Below, in pieces: positions 49,608 through 59,175 of a stretch of DNA of 64,000 bases. The notes below the pieces were generated by a model, which did not search any database, was not told the origin of the DNA, and worked only from the letters and a program-made list of their open reading frames with translations. Positions within the stretch are counted from its first letter, which is position 1; each line of letters starts with the position of its first letter. The DNA comes from Halomarina rubra (lineage in GTDB: Archaea > Halobacteriota > Halobacteria > Halobacteriales > Haloarculaceae). The position numbers and the translations under genes were made by a program. The DNA is taken from NCBI RefSeq assembly GCF_023699475.1, contig NZ_JALXFV010000005.1:1-64000 (forward strand), in the 5' to 3' direction.

Positions 49608-50288
49608 ATGAGAGCAGTGGTTTCTGTGGGCGGGAGCGTCCTCGCGCCGGGGCTCGACAGCGGGCGGGTCGCGGCGTACGCGGACGTCATCGAATCGCTC
49701 CTCGACGAAGGGGTCGAACTGGGACTCGTCGTCGGCGGCGGCGGTGTCGCCCGCGACTACATCGAGACGGCCCGCGAACTCGGGGCCAACGAGATGGCGC
49801 TCGACCAACTGGGTATCGGCGTCACGCGACTGAACGCGCGTCTCCTCATCGCCGCGCTCGGTGAGCAGGCCGCCCCGACGCCCCCCGAGGCGTACGAGGA
49901 CGCCCACGTCGCGTTCCACCGCGGCGACGTCCCCGTCATGGGCGGGATGATTCCGGGCCAGACGACCGACGCGGTCAGCGCCGCACTCGCCGAGACGGTC
50001 GGGGCGGACCTGCTCGTGTTCGCGACCAGCGTCGACGGCGTCTACTCCGCGGACCCCAGCGAGAACCCCGACGCCGAGAAGTACGACGAAATCGCGACCG
50101 AGGAACTGGTCGACATCATCGGCGACATCGAGATGACCGCCGGGTCGAACGCGCCCATCGACCTGCTCGGCGCGAAGATCGTCCAGCGCTCGAACACCCG
50201 CACGCTCGTCCTCGACGGCGAGGACCCCCGGACCGTCTACCGCGCTATCGCCGAGGGCGAGCACGACGGGACGGAGGTCGTGCCGTGA
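49608..50288 (+). CDS. pyrH: Uridylate kinase
   Basis: 226 residues of the archaeal UMP kinase (amino acid kinase fold). It phosphorylates UMP to UDP. Motifs are VVSVGGSVLAPG at the N-terminus, LVVGGGGVARDYIETAREL, MGGMIPGQTTDAVSAALAE, and ATSVDGVYSADPSENPDA. The tail is short. The stop overlaps the GTG start of lysS (GTGA), so the two are translationally coupled. A leaderless promoter lies upstream. Confidence 0.95.
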   Translation: MRAVVSVGGSVLAPGLDSGRVAAYADVIESLLDEGVELGLVVGGGGVARDYIETARELGANEMALDQLGIGVTRLNARLLIAALGEQAAPTPPEAYEDAHVAFHRGDVPVMGGMIPGQTTDAVSAALAETVGADLLVFATSVDGVYSADPSENPDAEKYDEIATEELVDIIGDIEMTAGSNAPIDLLGAKIVQRSNTRTLVLDGEDPRTVYRAIAEGEHDGTEVVP

Positions 50289-51988
50289 GCTCCGGGGCCG
50301 ACGAGTCAGCAGAGCAGGCCGACGCGTTCGACGCCGACCCGCTCACCTCGGGGCGCGACGAGCGCGAGGAGCCGAGCGAGGGCCACCGCGTGTTCTGGGC
50401 GGACGCCGTCGCCGACGAGGTCGAGGCGCGCGACCCCACGGACCCCATCATCGTCAAGGGCGGCGTCTCGCCGTCGGGCGTCCCCCACATCGGCCACCTC
50501 AACGAGATCATGCGCGGCTACTTCGTCGCCGAGGCGCTCCGGGACCGCGGCCACGAGGTCCGCCAGGTGTTCACCTCCGACGACAAGGACCCGCTCCGGA
50601 AGGTCCCGCGCACGCTCGCGACGCTCGACTGGGAGGTCGTCGGTCTCGGCGACACCGAGAACCCCGGCGCGCTCGGGAAGAACCTCGGCCACCCGCTGAC
50701 GAACGTCCCCGACCCGTTCGGCTGCTGTGACTCGTTCGGTGCCCACCAGACGCGCTTGCTGGAACAGATGGCCGAGGCGATGGGCGTCCCCATCGAGGTC
50801 AAATCGAACACCGAACTGTACGAGGAGGGCGCGTTCGACGACGCCGTCCGGACCGTGCTCTCGAAGGCCGACACCGTCCGCGAGGTGCTCGCGGAGTACC
50901 AGGACAAGGTCGACTCGGAGTACGTCCCGTTCAACCCCGTCTGTGCGGAGTGTGGGAAGATAACCGAGGACGTCACGGGAGTCGACCTCGACGCCGGCAC
51001 CGTCGACTACCGCTGTTCCGACATCGAGGCCGGCAACCGCACCATCGAGGGCTGCAACCACGAGGGGACCGCGACGTTCCGCGAGGGGAAGCTCCCCTGG
51101 CGACTGGAGTGGCCCGCCCAGTGGCAGGTGCTCGACGTGGACTTCGAGCCGTTCGGGAAGGACCACGCCGAGGGGTCGTGGCCCTCCAGCGAGCACGTCG
51201 TCCGCGAGGTGTTCGAGGCCGAACCGCCCGTCCCGATGGTCTACGAGTGGTTCACCTACAACGGCGAGGCGCTCTCCTCGTCGTCGGGCCACGTCATCAC
51301 CGTCGACGACGTGCTCTCGATGCTCGAAGTCGAGGTGTTCCGCTACTTCTTCACCAAACAGCCAAAGCGCGCCCGCGACTTCGACGTCTCCCGGCTCGAC
51401 CAGCTCGTCGACGAGTTCGACCGCTTCGAGGGTGTCTACTTCGGCGACGTGAGCGTCGAGGAACGCGAACGAGCGCTCGCCCAGCGGGCGTACCCGATGT
51501 GTGTGGACGACACTCGGGAGGGTGTCGAGCGTATCCCCTACACCTTCGCCGCCGTCCTCGGGATGACCGACGACGAGGACCTGCGCGAGACGATGGCTCG
51601 CCGAAGCGGGCATCTCACCGACGACGCGCCCGCGTGGGCCGTCGAACAGGCACTCGCTCGCGTCGAGAAGGCCCGGACGTGGGCCGTCGAGACGGACAAC
51701 GAGTACAACTACCGCCTCGCCGAGGACCTGCCGGACGTCGAGGTGACCGCCGACGAAGCCGCCGCGCTGGACGCGCTCGCCGACTTCGTCGAGTCCGAAC
51801 GACCCGACGAGGAGGCCGTCCAGGAGCAGGTGTACGAGTCCGCCCGTTCCAACGACGTCGAGGTGGGCGACTTCTTCACCCTCGGCTATCGCCTGTTCCT
51901 GGACGAGGACCAGGGACCGCGACTCGGCCCGTTCCTCGCCGCGCTCGACCGGACGTTCGTGGTCGAACGGCTTCGCCGGGAAGGCTGA
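50285..51988 (+). CDS. lysS: Lysyl-tRNA synthetase, class I
   Basis: 567 residues starting at GTG. It is the class I form typical of archaea and unrelated to the class II enzyme. The HIGH-type motif is PSGVPHIGHLNE, the KMSKS-type motif is ALSSSSGHVIT. A zinc-ribbon-like CAEC and further Cys follow at about 222-265. The ~35-residue acidic N-terminal extension (DESAEQADAFDADPLTSGRDE) is a halophile feature. It is coupled to pyrH by a 4-nt overlap. Confidence 0.96.
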   Translation: MSSGADESAEQADAFDADPLTSGRDEREEPSEGHRVFWADAVADEVEARDPTDPIIVKGGVSPSGVPHIGHLNEIMRGYFVAEALRDRGHEVRQVFTSDDKDPLRKVPRTLATLDWEVVGLGDTENPGALGKNLGHPLTNVPDPFGCCDSFGAHQTRLLEQMAEAMGVPIEVKSNTELYEEGAFDDAVRTVLSKADTVREVLAEYQDKVDSEYVPFNPVCAECGKITEDVTGVDLDAGTVDYRCSDIEAGNRTIEGCNHEGTATFREGKLPWRLEWPAQWQVLDVDFEPFGKDHAEGSWPSSEHVVREVFEAEPPVPMVYEWFTYNGEALSSSSGHVITVDDVLSMLEVEVFRYFFTKQPKRARDFDVSRLDQLVDEFDRFEGVYFGDVSVEERERALAQRAYPMCVDDTREGVERIPYTFAAVLGMTDDEDLRETMARRSGHLTDDAPAWAVEQALARVEKARTWAVETDNEYNYRLAEDLPDVEVTADEAAALDALADFVESERPDEEAVQEQVYESARSNDVEVGDFFTLGYRLFLDEDQGPRLGPFLAALDRTFVVERLRREG

Positions 51989-52194
51989 CTCAGCATAGTC
52001 GTTCGAACCGCCACCGGCCCTCCTCGAACGCTCGTCCCACACTGGTCGCTTAGCAATCGACGCGAGTGGACTGAGTGGGGCGAGTCGTGCGCCTCGGGCT
52101 TTCGGGGGTCGTCAGTTTCGCCGGGGCTGAACACACACGGTCTCCTAGCCGCGAGGGACAAGCCTCATAGCCGTCACCCGCTTCGGATACGCTA

Positions 52195-53982
52195 ATGGTG
52201 GATACGCTCTGGCTGGTGCTGGCGGGCATCGGCCTCTACACCCTCCTCGCGATGGCCGCGTCCGCCCGCGGCCTCCTCCCCGACTCCGTCAACGTCTCCG
52301 GACCGATCATGACCATCCGGACGATGCGCGGGAAGGTCCTGCTCGACAAGCTCGCCCGTCCCAAACGGTTCTGGCGGGCGTGGGGGAACTTCGGCATCGG
52401 TCTCGTCCTCGTCGTGATGTTCGGCGTCTTCTTCGCCGTGCTGTTCTCGGGGTACAGTTCGCTCACGAACCCCCAGCCGAGCGCCGTCACCGAACCGCAG
52501 AACGTGCTCGTCATCCCCGGCGTCAACGAGTTCCTCCCGCTGTCGGTGGCTCCGGAGATCGTCCTCGGACTGCTCATCGGTCTCGTCGTCCACGAGGGCG
52601 GCCACGGGCTGTTCTGCCGCGTCGGCGACATCAAGATCGCCTCGATGGGCGTCGCGTTGCTCGCACTCCTCCCCATCGGCGCGTTCGTCGAACCCGACGA
52701 GGAGGACCGGGCGAAGGCCAACCGGGGCGACCAGACCCGGATGTTCGCCGCGGGGGTGACGAACAACTTCGCGGTGACGGTCGTCGCGTTCGCGCTGTTG
52801 TTCGGTCCCGTCGTCGGCGCTATCGGCGTCGCGGCGGGCGCACCCGTCGGAACCGTCGTCCCCGACTCCCCCGCCGCGAACGCGGGTATCGAGAGCGGCG
52901 ACCGCATCGTGAGCGTCGCCGGGCAGCAGATAGCCGACGCCGAGCAGTTGGACGGCGTCCTCGCGGACACGCCCGACCGAGCCATCACCGTCACCGTCGA
53001 CAACGGGTCGGGAGAACGGCAGGTGACCGTCGAGCGCGAACTCATCGTGACGCGGGCGACCGAGAGCGTCCTCGGCGGGTTGAACACGAGCGGTGACCCG
53101 CCGCGTATCCAGACCGTCGCCGGGGAGAACGTCTCCTCCAGTGCCCAGTTCTACGGCGTGCTCGCGGAGAACCCCGTCGCGACCGTCCAGACCGACAAAG
53201 GGTCGACCGAGATCGTCGGTGGCGCGTACTACGTGCAGGTGACCGACGGCGGCGGCCTGGAAGCCGCGCTGGAGGACGCCGGTGTCTCGACGGACGGTCC
53301 GGTCGTCGTCACCGAGTTCGACGGCCAGCGGACCGTGACGACCGAACAGCTTCAGGAGGCGCGTGAGGGGACCAGCGCCGGTCAGACGGTCGACGTACAG
53401 GTGTACGTCGACGGCCAGCCCCACGATCTGCAGGTGACGCTCGGTGAGGACGCCAACAGCGACGCCGGTCTCATCGGCGTCAGCGTGCCGCGCACCGGTG
53501 CGGGCGGCTTAGCGGTCGACGACTTCGGCGTCACCACCTACCCGGCCCAGCAGTACCTGAACATCCTCGGAGCCTCGGGCGGTGGCATCCAGGCGTTCTT
53601 CTACCGCATCGGGGCCGCGCTGTTCCTCCCGCTGGCGGGGACCGTCGGCCAACTGCCGTTCAACTTCGCCGGGTTCGTCACTCCCTACACCAACTTCTTC
53701 GTCGTGGAGGGGCCGCTGGCGGCGCTCGGTGGTGGTGTGTTCCTGCTCGCCAACGCGCTGTTCTGGACCGGGTGGATAAACGTCAACCTCGCGTTCTTCA
53801 ACTGCATCCCGGCGTTCCCGCTCGACGGCGGGCACATCCTCCGGACGTCGACGGAGGCGGTCGTCTCGCGACTCCCCATCTCCGGTGGGCGACGGCTCAC
53901 CAACACCATCACAACGGTCGTGAGCATCACGATGCTCGCCAGCGTCTTCCTGATGGTGTTCGGTCCGCAGCTGTTGGCGTAG
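52195..53982 (+). CDS. Site-2 protease (M50) with two PDZ-like domains
   Basis: 595 residues. The zinc motif is HEGGHGLFCRVGD (HExGH, about residue 133-137), followed by membrane segments, a PDZ domain (about 218-290), a second diverged one (about 300-425) and the C-terminal second motif CIPAFPLDGGHILR. Such proteins cut membrane-anchored regulators, so it may control stress responses. The catalytic motif has Gly in place of the more common Leu, without affecting the metal ligands. The same gene family ends at base 837. The start is the ATG at 52195, with a TATA-like tcatagcc about 25 nt upstream. Confidence 0.92.
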   Translation: MVDTLWLVLAGIGLYTLLAMAASARGLLPDSVNVSGPIMTIRTMRGKVLLDKLARPKRFWRAWGNFGIGLVLVVMFGVFFAVLFSGYSSLTNPQPSAVTEPQNVLVIPGVNEFLPLSVAPEIVLGLLIGLVVHEGGHGLFCRVGDIKIASMGVALLALLPIGAFVEPDEEDRAKANRGDQTRMFAAGVTNNFAVTVVAFALLFGPVVGAIGVAAGAPVGTVVPDSPAANAGIESGDRIVSVAGQQIADAEQLDGVLADTPDRAITVTVDNGSGERQVTVERELIVTRATESVLGGLNTSGDPPRIQTVAGENVSSSAQFYGVLAENPVATVQTDKGSTEIVGGAYYVQVTDGGGLEAALEDAGVSTDGPVVVTEFDGQRTVTTEQLQEAREGTSAGQTVDVQVYVDGQPHDLQVTLGEDANSDAGLIGVSVPRTGAGGLAVDDFGVTTYPAQQYLNILGASGGGIQAFFYRIGAALFLPLAGTVGQLPFNFAGFVTPYTNFFVVEGPLAALGGGVFLLANALFWTGWINVNLAFFNCIPAFPLDGGHILRTSTEAVVSRLPISGGRRLTNTITTVVSITMLASVFLMVFGPQLLA

Positions 53983-54056
53983 GCTCGCCGGTCCGGCACG
54001 GACGGGCACAACAGGTATCTCAGGGTCGGTCGTAGCACGGAACGACACACGCCTCC

Positions 54057-54884
54057 ATGACCAACCAGACCCCCGACACGCAACGGGACTACACGACCAT
54101 CCTCGAACAGCAGGTCGAGGAGGGGTTGATGGCGCTCCGGCGGCCCGTGAGCGGCCAGTTCCTCTCGGCGCTCTCGTGTGGCCTCGACCTCGGTATCGGG
54201 ATGTTCATGCTGTACGCCGTTCACACGGCCGTCACCGGCTACTACGACGAGCCGACGATGAAGTTCATCACGTCGAGCGTCTACACGTTCGGGTTCATCT
54301 TCGTCATCCTCGGACGACTCGAACTGTTCACCGAGCACACGACGCTCGCGGTGTTGCCGGTGTTGACCGACCGGTCGTCGCTGAACGAACTCGGCTCGCT
54401 GTGGGTCGTCGTGCTGGTCGCGAACCTCATCGGCGGCGCGCTGTTCTCCGTCGTGGCCGTCTACGCCGGGCCGGCGCTCGGCGTCATCGAACCGAAGGCG
54501 TTCGTCGACATCGGGAAGACGTTCGTCGAACTGACGCCGCTGGCGACGTTCACCGGCGCGGTGTTCGCCGGCTGGCTGATGGGGCTGCTGTCGTGGATTC
54601 TCACCTCCGCTCAGGACACCATCAGCCGGATGTTCACCATCTTCATCGTGACGTTCACCATCGGGTTCGCCCACCTGCCCCACTGCGTCGCGGGGAACAT
54701 CGAGGTGCTGACCGGCCTGCTCGCCGGGGCGGACTACACCGTCGCGGACTTCCTCGTCTTCGAGGTGCTCGCCATCCTCGGGAACATCGTCGGCGGCGTC
54801 GTCTTCGTCGCGCTGTTCATGTACGGCCACACGGTCCGGACCGCCGGCGACCAGAGCGTCGACATCAACCCGACCGAGGACTGA
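54057..54884 (+). CDS. Formate/nitrite transporter family protein (intact)
   Basis: 275 residues with six membrane segments, the normal FNT layout. The pore signature includes LSCGLDLGIGMFM, GRLELFTEHTTLAVLPVL, GWLMGLLSWIL, and FAHLPHCVAG. It probably moves formate, nitrite, hydrosulfide or acetate. Residue Gln after WILTSA aligns with the amber codon of the broken copy at 7632-8462. The last ~15 residues are acidic. It is alone between the site-2 protease and pitA genes (74 and 84 nt gaps). Confidence 0.93.
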   Translation: MTNQTPDTQRDYTTILEQQVEEGLMALRRPVSGQFLSALSCGLDLGIGMFMLYAVHTAVTGYYDEPTMKFITSSVYTFGFIFVILGRLELFTEHTTLAVLPVLTDRSSLNELGSLWVVVLVANLIGGALFSVVAVYAGPALGVIEPKAFVDIGKTFVELTPLATFTGAVFAGWLMGLLSWILTSAQDTISRMFTIFIVTFTIGFAHLPHCVAGNIEVLTGLLAGADYTVADFLVFEVLAILGNIVGGVVFVALFMYGHTVRTAGDQSVDINPTED

Positions 54885-54968
54885 CGCCGCGGTCGGTCGT
54901 CCCTCGACACCGGCCGCCACCCGCCGCGGACTCACAAACCCCTTGAGCGGCCCGTCCCAAACCCACGT

Positions 54969-56705
54969 ATGCCCGAACCACCGCAGACCGACGAGGGTTG
55001 GTACGTACTCCACGACTTCCGCCGGGTCAACTGGGCGGCGTGGCGTGCGGCCCCCGAGGAGAAACGCCAGCGCGCCCTGGCGGAAGGAATCGAGTACCTC
55101 ACGGCCAACGAGGCCCACGACGGCGAGGGCTGGACGGCCGTCTTCTCCGTGCTGGGCCACAAGGCCGACTTCATGGTGCTCCACCTCCGGCCGACGACCC
55201 AGGAGTTGGACACGCTCGAACGGCAGTTCCAGCAGACGACGCTCGCCGACTACGCGACTCAGAGTTCGTCGTACGTCTCGGTGACCGAAGCGTCGGCGTA
55301 CTCCGAGTCCGCACGGGACTACTTCGAGGAGGGCGAGGTCGAGAACGAGGGGCTGAAACGCTACATCGAGTCGCGCATCTACCCCGACCTCCCCGACGCC
55401 GAGCACGTCTGTTTCTACCCGATGGACAAGCGCCGCGACCCCGAGTACAACTGGTACGACCTCTCGTTCGAGGAGCGCGCCGACCTGATGGCCGGCCACG
55501 GCGACATCGGCCGGGGGTACGCGGGGAAGGTCAAACAGATCATCTCGGGGAGTCTCGGGATGGACGACTACGAGTGGGGCGTGACGCTGTTCGCCGACGA
55601 CCCGACCGACATCAAAGACCTCCTCTACGAGATGCGGTTCGACCACTCCTCCTCGCGGTACGCCGACTTCGGCGAGTTCTACTTCGGCCGGCGGTTCCCC
55701 GCCAGCGACCTCCCCGCACTGCTCGCGGGCGAGGCGATTCCGACCGGCGACGAGTCCACCGGCGGCGAGGCGGCCACCGAGAGCGGTCTCCGCGAGGACA
55801 TCGAAGCGCTCGGCGTCGACGTCGAGGCCCCGTCCGGTGCACACGGCGTCATCGTCCGTTCCGAGGGCGAGGCCGAGGCGGTGACGGACGCCGTCGACGG
55901 CCTCCGCGGGAACTTCGACCACTACGACAGCCACGTCGCCACGCTCGTCCAGTCGACCGGCGACGGCACCGCCGTGGTGAGCGTCTGGACGACGGCCAGC
56001 GCCGCCGACACCGCGAGCGGATTCCTCGCCGACCTGCCGGGCGTCACCGAGACCGAGACGGGTCCGCTCGGAGGCGGTGAGGGGAGCGAGGACGCCGGCG
56101 GGTCGACCCCCCAGAGCACCGACGACGAGATTCGCGGCGAACTCGCGGACCTCGACATCTACGCCGGGAAACCCCACGGCGAGGACGTCTACGCCATCGT
56201 GCTCTACTCCGAGGCCGACGGCGAGACGCTCGCCGAGGAGGTCGAGGACCTCTCCGACGGGTTCGACCGCTACGACACGCACGTCCGGACGGCCGTCTAC
56301 GAGGGTCGGGTCACCGACCGCCACGCCGTCGTGAGCATCTGGGAGACCGCGAGCGCCGCCGACACCGCCGCCGGGTTCCTCGGCGACCTGCCCGGTATCG
56401 TCGCCCGCGCTGGCGAAGAGAGCGGCTTCGGGACGATGGGGATGTTCTACACCGTCAAACCCGACCACCGCGAGGAGTTCGTCGAGAAGTTCGACACCGT
56501 CGGTGACCTGCTCGACGACATGGACGGCCACCACGAGACCGACCTGATGGCGAACCTCGCCGACGAGAACGACATGTTCATCGCCAGCCAGTGGCGCTCC
56601 CAGGAGGACGCCATGGCGTTCTTCGGCTCCGACGCCTTCCGCGACACCGTCCAGTGGGGCCGCGACATCCTCGCGGACCGCCCCCGACACGTCTTCCTCG
56701 CGTAA
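54969..56705 (+). CDS. pitA: PitA: chlorite dismutase/HemQ-like domain, duplicated linker domain, ABM domain
   Basis: 578 residues. Residues 1-~250 form a chlorite-dismutase fold close to coproheme decarboxylase (HemQ/ChdC): Tyr150 in FYPMDKRR and His177 in MAGHGDIGR, 27 apart as Y145/H172 in staphylococcal ChdC. Two related modules follow (about 273-359 and 386-476), sharing ASAADTAxGFLxDLPG. An antibiotic-biosynthesis-monooxygenase-like domain (about 485-578) ends it. The Haloferax PitA has the same two ends. A role in heme metabolism is likely; coproheme decarboxylation is not proven for archaea. Confidence 0.88.
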   Translation: MPEPPQTDEGWYVLHDFRRVNWAAWRAAPEEKRQRALAEGIEYLTANEAHDGEGWTAVFSVLGHKADFMVLHLRPTTQELDTLERQFQQTTLADYATQSSSYVSVTEASAYSESARDYFEEGEVENEGLKRYIESRIYPDLPDAEHVCFYPMDKRRDPEYNWYDLSFEERADLMAGHGDIGRGYAGKVKQIISGSLGMDDYEWGVTLFADDPTDIKDLLYEMRFDHSSSRYADFGEFYFGRRFPASDLPALLAGEAIPTGDESTGGEAATESGLREDIEALGVDVEAPSGAHGVIVRSEGEAEAVTDAVDGLRGNFDHYDSHVATLVQSTGDGTAVVSVWTTASAADTASGFLADLPGVTETETGPLGGGEGSEDAGGSTPQSTDDEIRGELADLDIYAGKPHGEDVYAIVLYSEADGETLAEEVEDLSDGFDRYDTHVRTAVYEGRVTDRHAVVSIWETASAADTAAGFLGDLPGIVARAGEESGFGTMGMFYTVKPDHREEFVEKFDTVGDLLDDMDGHHETDLMANLADENDMFIASQWRSQEDAMAFFGSDAFRDTVQWGRDILADRPRHVFLA

Positions 56706-56825
56706 CCGACTCCCCAGGGCCGTCTCTCTCGGCCACACGCCGCGACTCCCGAGCGTCTCGTCGACCACCCAGCACACGCAGTCGGTACTCGTTTGTCCGT
56801 GCGGGACAACCGACGACTACCACCC

Positions 56826-57470
56826 ATGAATTTCGAGTTCCGAACCTACCTCGTGACCGGGGCGACCCACTCGGCCGGGCGCTCGACCGTCGACGTGGTC
56901 CGCCGGGCCGTCGAGGGCGGCGTCGACGTGGTCCAACTCCGCGAGAAAGCGACGACCGCGCGCGAGCGCTACCACCTCGGCGTCGAACTGCGCGACCTGA
57001 CCGCGGCGGCGGACGTCCCGCTCGTCGTCAACGACCGGGTCGACCTCGCGCGCGCTGTCGACGCCGACGGCGTCCACCTCGGCGACGACGACCTGCCCGT
57101 GAGCGTCGCCCGCGAGCAGTTGGGCGCGTCGGCCGTCGTCGGCCGCTCGGTCTCGACCGTGGAGGGCGCTCGCGCCGCGGAGGCTGCGGGTGCGGACTAC
57201 CTCGGAGTCGGGGCGGTGTTCGCCACCGACTCGAAGGACGTCCGCGAGGGGCAGGCCGAACTCGGCCTCGAGCGGGTCCGGGCCATCGCCGCGGCGACGG
57301 ACCTGCCGTTCGTCGCCATCGGCGGCGTCACCGTCGAGAACGCGTCGGCGGTCGTCGAGGCGGGTGCGGACGGCGTCGCCGTCGTCTCGGCTATCACGGC
57401 CGCCGAGGACCCGCGCGAGGCGACCGAAGCGCTCGGTGAGGCCGTCGCGGCGGGGAGGGCCGCCCGATGA
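56826..57470 (+). CDS. thiE: Thiamine-phosphate synthase
   Basis: 214 residues, TIM barrel. It joins HMP diphosphate and thiazole phosphate. Motifs are YLVTGATHSAGRS, VVQLREKATTARER, VNDRVDLARAVDADGVHLGDDDLPV, VGRSVSTVEGA, DYLGVGAVFATDSKD, and AIGGVTVENASAVVEAGADGVAVVS. It starts at the Met of MNFEFRTYLV. The stop overlaps thiM by 4 nt (ATGA). Confidence 0.96.
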   Translation: MNFEFRTYLVTGATHSAGRSTVDVVRRAVEGGVDVVQLREKATTARERYHLGVELRDLTAAADVPLVVNDRVDLARAVDADGVHLGDDDLPVSVAREQLGASAVVGRSVSTVEGARAAEAAGADYLGVGAVFATDSKDVREGQAELGLERVRAIAAATDLPFVAIGGVTVENASAVVEAGADGVAVVSAITAAEDPREATEALGEAVAAGRAAR

Positions 57471-58297
57471 GCGGCGACCCCGACGTCCGCGTCGGAGAGG
57501 CACTCGACGCGCTCGCGGAGGCGACGCCGCTCGTGAACGCGCTCACCAACGAGGTGACGGTCAACGAGGTGGCGAACTGCGTCCTCCACTGGGGCGGTCT
57601 CCCGGTGATGTCCGACGACGAACGCGAGGTCGCGGACATGGTCGCCGGCGCGCAGGCGTGTCTGCTCAACATGGGCACCGTCAGCGAGACTGGCGAGGCC
57701 GCGATGGTCGCGGCCGGCGAAGCGGCCGCCGACCACGGCGTCCCGGTCGTCGTCGACCCCGTCGGCGTCGGCGCGACGCCGACCCGTGACCGCGTCGCCG
57801 AGCGTCTCGTCACCGACCTCGACGTCGCCGTCGTGAAGGGCAACTACGGCGAGGTGACCGCGCTCGCCGGGGCGGACAGCGAGGTCCGCGGCGTCGAGTC
57901 CGTCGGCGAGTACGCCGACATCGCCGAGACCGCGATGGCGCTCGCCGCGCGCGTCGATGCGGTCGTCGTCGCCTCCGGCGAGGTGGACGTGGTCGCGACC
58001 GAAGCCACCGCCCACGAGGTCCACGTCGGCGACCCGGCGATGGGCCGAGTCGTCGGAACGGGCTGTATGCTCGGCGGGACGCTCGCGGCGTTCGCCGGGA
58101 GCGACCTCGACGTCCACCGCGCCGCGCTCGCGGGGACGACGGCGTTCGGTCTCGCCGGTGAGGCGGCCGCAGACGGGGCGTTCGGCGAGTACCACGGCCC
58201 GGCGAGCTACGCGGTCGCGTTCCTCGACGCCGTCGCGGGCCTCGCGAAGACCGAACCGTCCGCGGACGGCCGCATCGAACGGGTGGTCGAGCGATGA
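57467..58297 (+). CDS. thiM: Hydroxyethylthiazole kinase
   Basis: 276 residues of ribokinase-like fold. It phosphorylates the thiazole alcohol, mainly for salvage. Visible motifs are PLVNALTNEVTVNEVANCVLHWGG, VMSDDEREVADM, VVVDPVGVGATPTR, KGNYGEVTALAG, and the anion-hole GTGCMLGGTLAAFAG with the catalytic Cys. It overlaps thiE upstream and thiD downstream by 4 nt each, so the three form one coupled operon. Confidence 0.96.
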   Translation: MSGDPDVRVGEALDALAEATPLVNALTNEVTVNEVANCVLHWGGLPVMSDDEREVADMVAGAQACLLNMGTVSETGEAAMVAAGEAAADHGVPVVVDPVGVGATPTRDRVAERLVTDLDVAVVKGNYGEVTALAGADSEVRGVESVGEYADIAETAMALAARVDAVVVASGEVDVVATEATAHEVHVGDPAMGRVVGTGCMLGGTLAAFAGSDLDVHRAALAGTTAFGLAGEAAADGAFGEYHGPASYAVAFLDAVAGLAKTEPSADGRIERVVER

Positions 58298-59160
58298 GCG
58301 ACCCTGAGCGGGAACGAGCGGCCACGGGTCGCGTCGACGCCACCCCCGAACGGCCGCCGTACGCGCTGACCGTCGCCTCCAGTGACTCCGGTGGCGGGGC
58401 GGGCATCCAGGCCGACCTGAAGACGATGACCCGTCTGGGCGTCTACGGCGGGTCGGTCTGCGTCGCGCTCACCGCACAGAACTCCCACACCGTCGAGTCG
58501 GTCCACACGCTCCCGCCCGCGGAGGTCCGCGCGCAGTTCGAGACCGTCGCGGCGGACTTCGAGGTCCGCGCGGTGAAGGTCGGGATGCTCGCGACCGAAC
58601 CCATCGTCCGGACCGTGACGGACCTACTGGACGGGTTCGACGGCGGGGTCGTCGTCGACCCGGTGATGGTCTCCTCGGCCGACGACACGCTGCTCGACCC
58701 GGACGCTATCGACGCCTACGACGCGCTGTTCGAGCGCGCGACGCTCGTCACGCCCAACGCCGACGAGGCCGAGACGGTGACGGGCCGCCGTCCGGACTCA
58801 CCCGCCGCAGCCCGGGAGGTCGCCGCCGGCTTCCACGACCGCGGGGCCGACGCCGTCCTGCTGAAAGGCGGGCACGTCGACACCGACGACGCGGTCCGGG
58901 ACACGCTCGTCACGCCCGACGAGGAGGTCGTCTTCGAGACCGACCGGGTCGCGACCGACGCTACTCACGGCTCTGGCTGTACACTCTCCAGCGCCATCGC
59001 GGCCCGCCTCGCTCGGGGCGACGACCTCCGAGCGGCCGTCGAGCGGGGCATCACCTTCACCCACGCCACCATCGCCAGTCCCGCCGCCGTCGGCGAGCGC
59101 GGGAGCGTCAACCACCTCGCGGACGTCGAGGGCGCGCTTCCGAGCGTCGAGGTGGAGTGA
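58294..59160 (+). CDS. thiD: Hydroxymethylpyrimidine/phosphomethylpyrimidine kinase
   Basis: 288 residues of ribokinase-like fold. It phosphorylates HMP and HMP-phosphate. Motifs are ALTVASSDSGGGAGIQADLKTM, GGSVCVALTAQNSHTVE, AVKVGMLATEPIV, VVDPVMVSSADD, LVTPNADEAETVTG, LLKGGHVD, and the catalytic THGSGCTLSSAIAARLA. It lacks the fused ThiN domain found in some archaea. It closes the thiE-thiM-thiD operon and converges with the next gene (15-nt gap). Confidence 0.95.
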   Translation: MSDPERERAATGRVDATPERPPYALTVASSDSGGGAGIQADLKTMTRLGVYGGSVCVALTAQNSHTVESVHTLPPAEVRAQFETVAADFEVRAVKVGMLATEPIVRTVTDLLDGFDGGVVVDPVMVSSADDTLLDPDAIDAYDALFERATLVTPNADEAETVTGRRPDSPAAAREVAAGFHDRGADAVLLKGGHVDTDDAVRDTLVTPDEEVVFETDRVATDATHGSGCTLSSAIAARLARGDDLRAAVERGITFTHATIASPAAVGERGSVNHLADVEGALPSVEVE

Positions 59161-59175
59161 CCCCGACGCGCCAGT

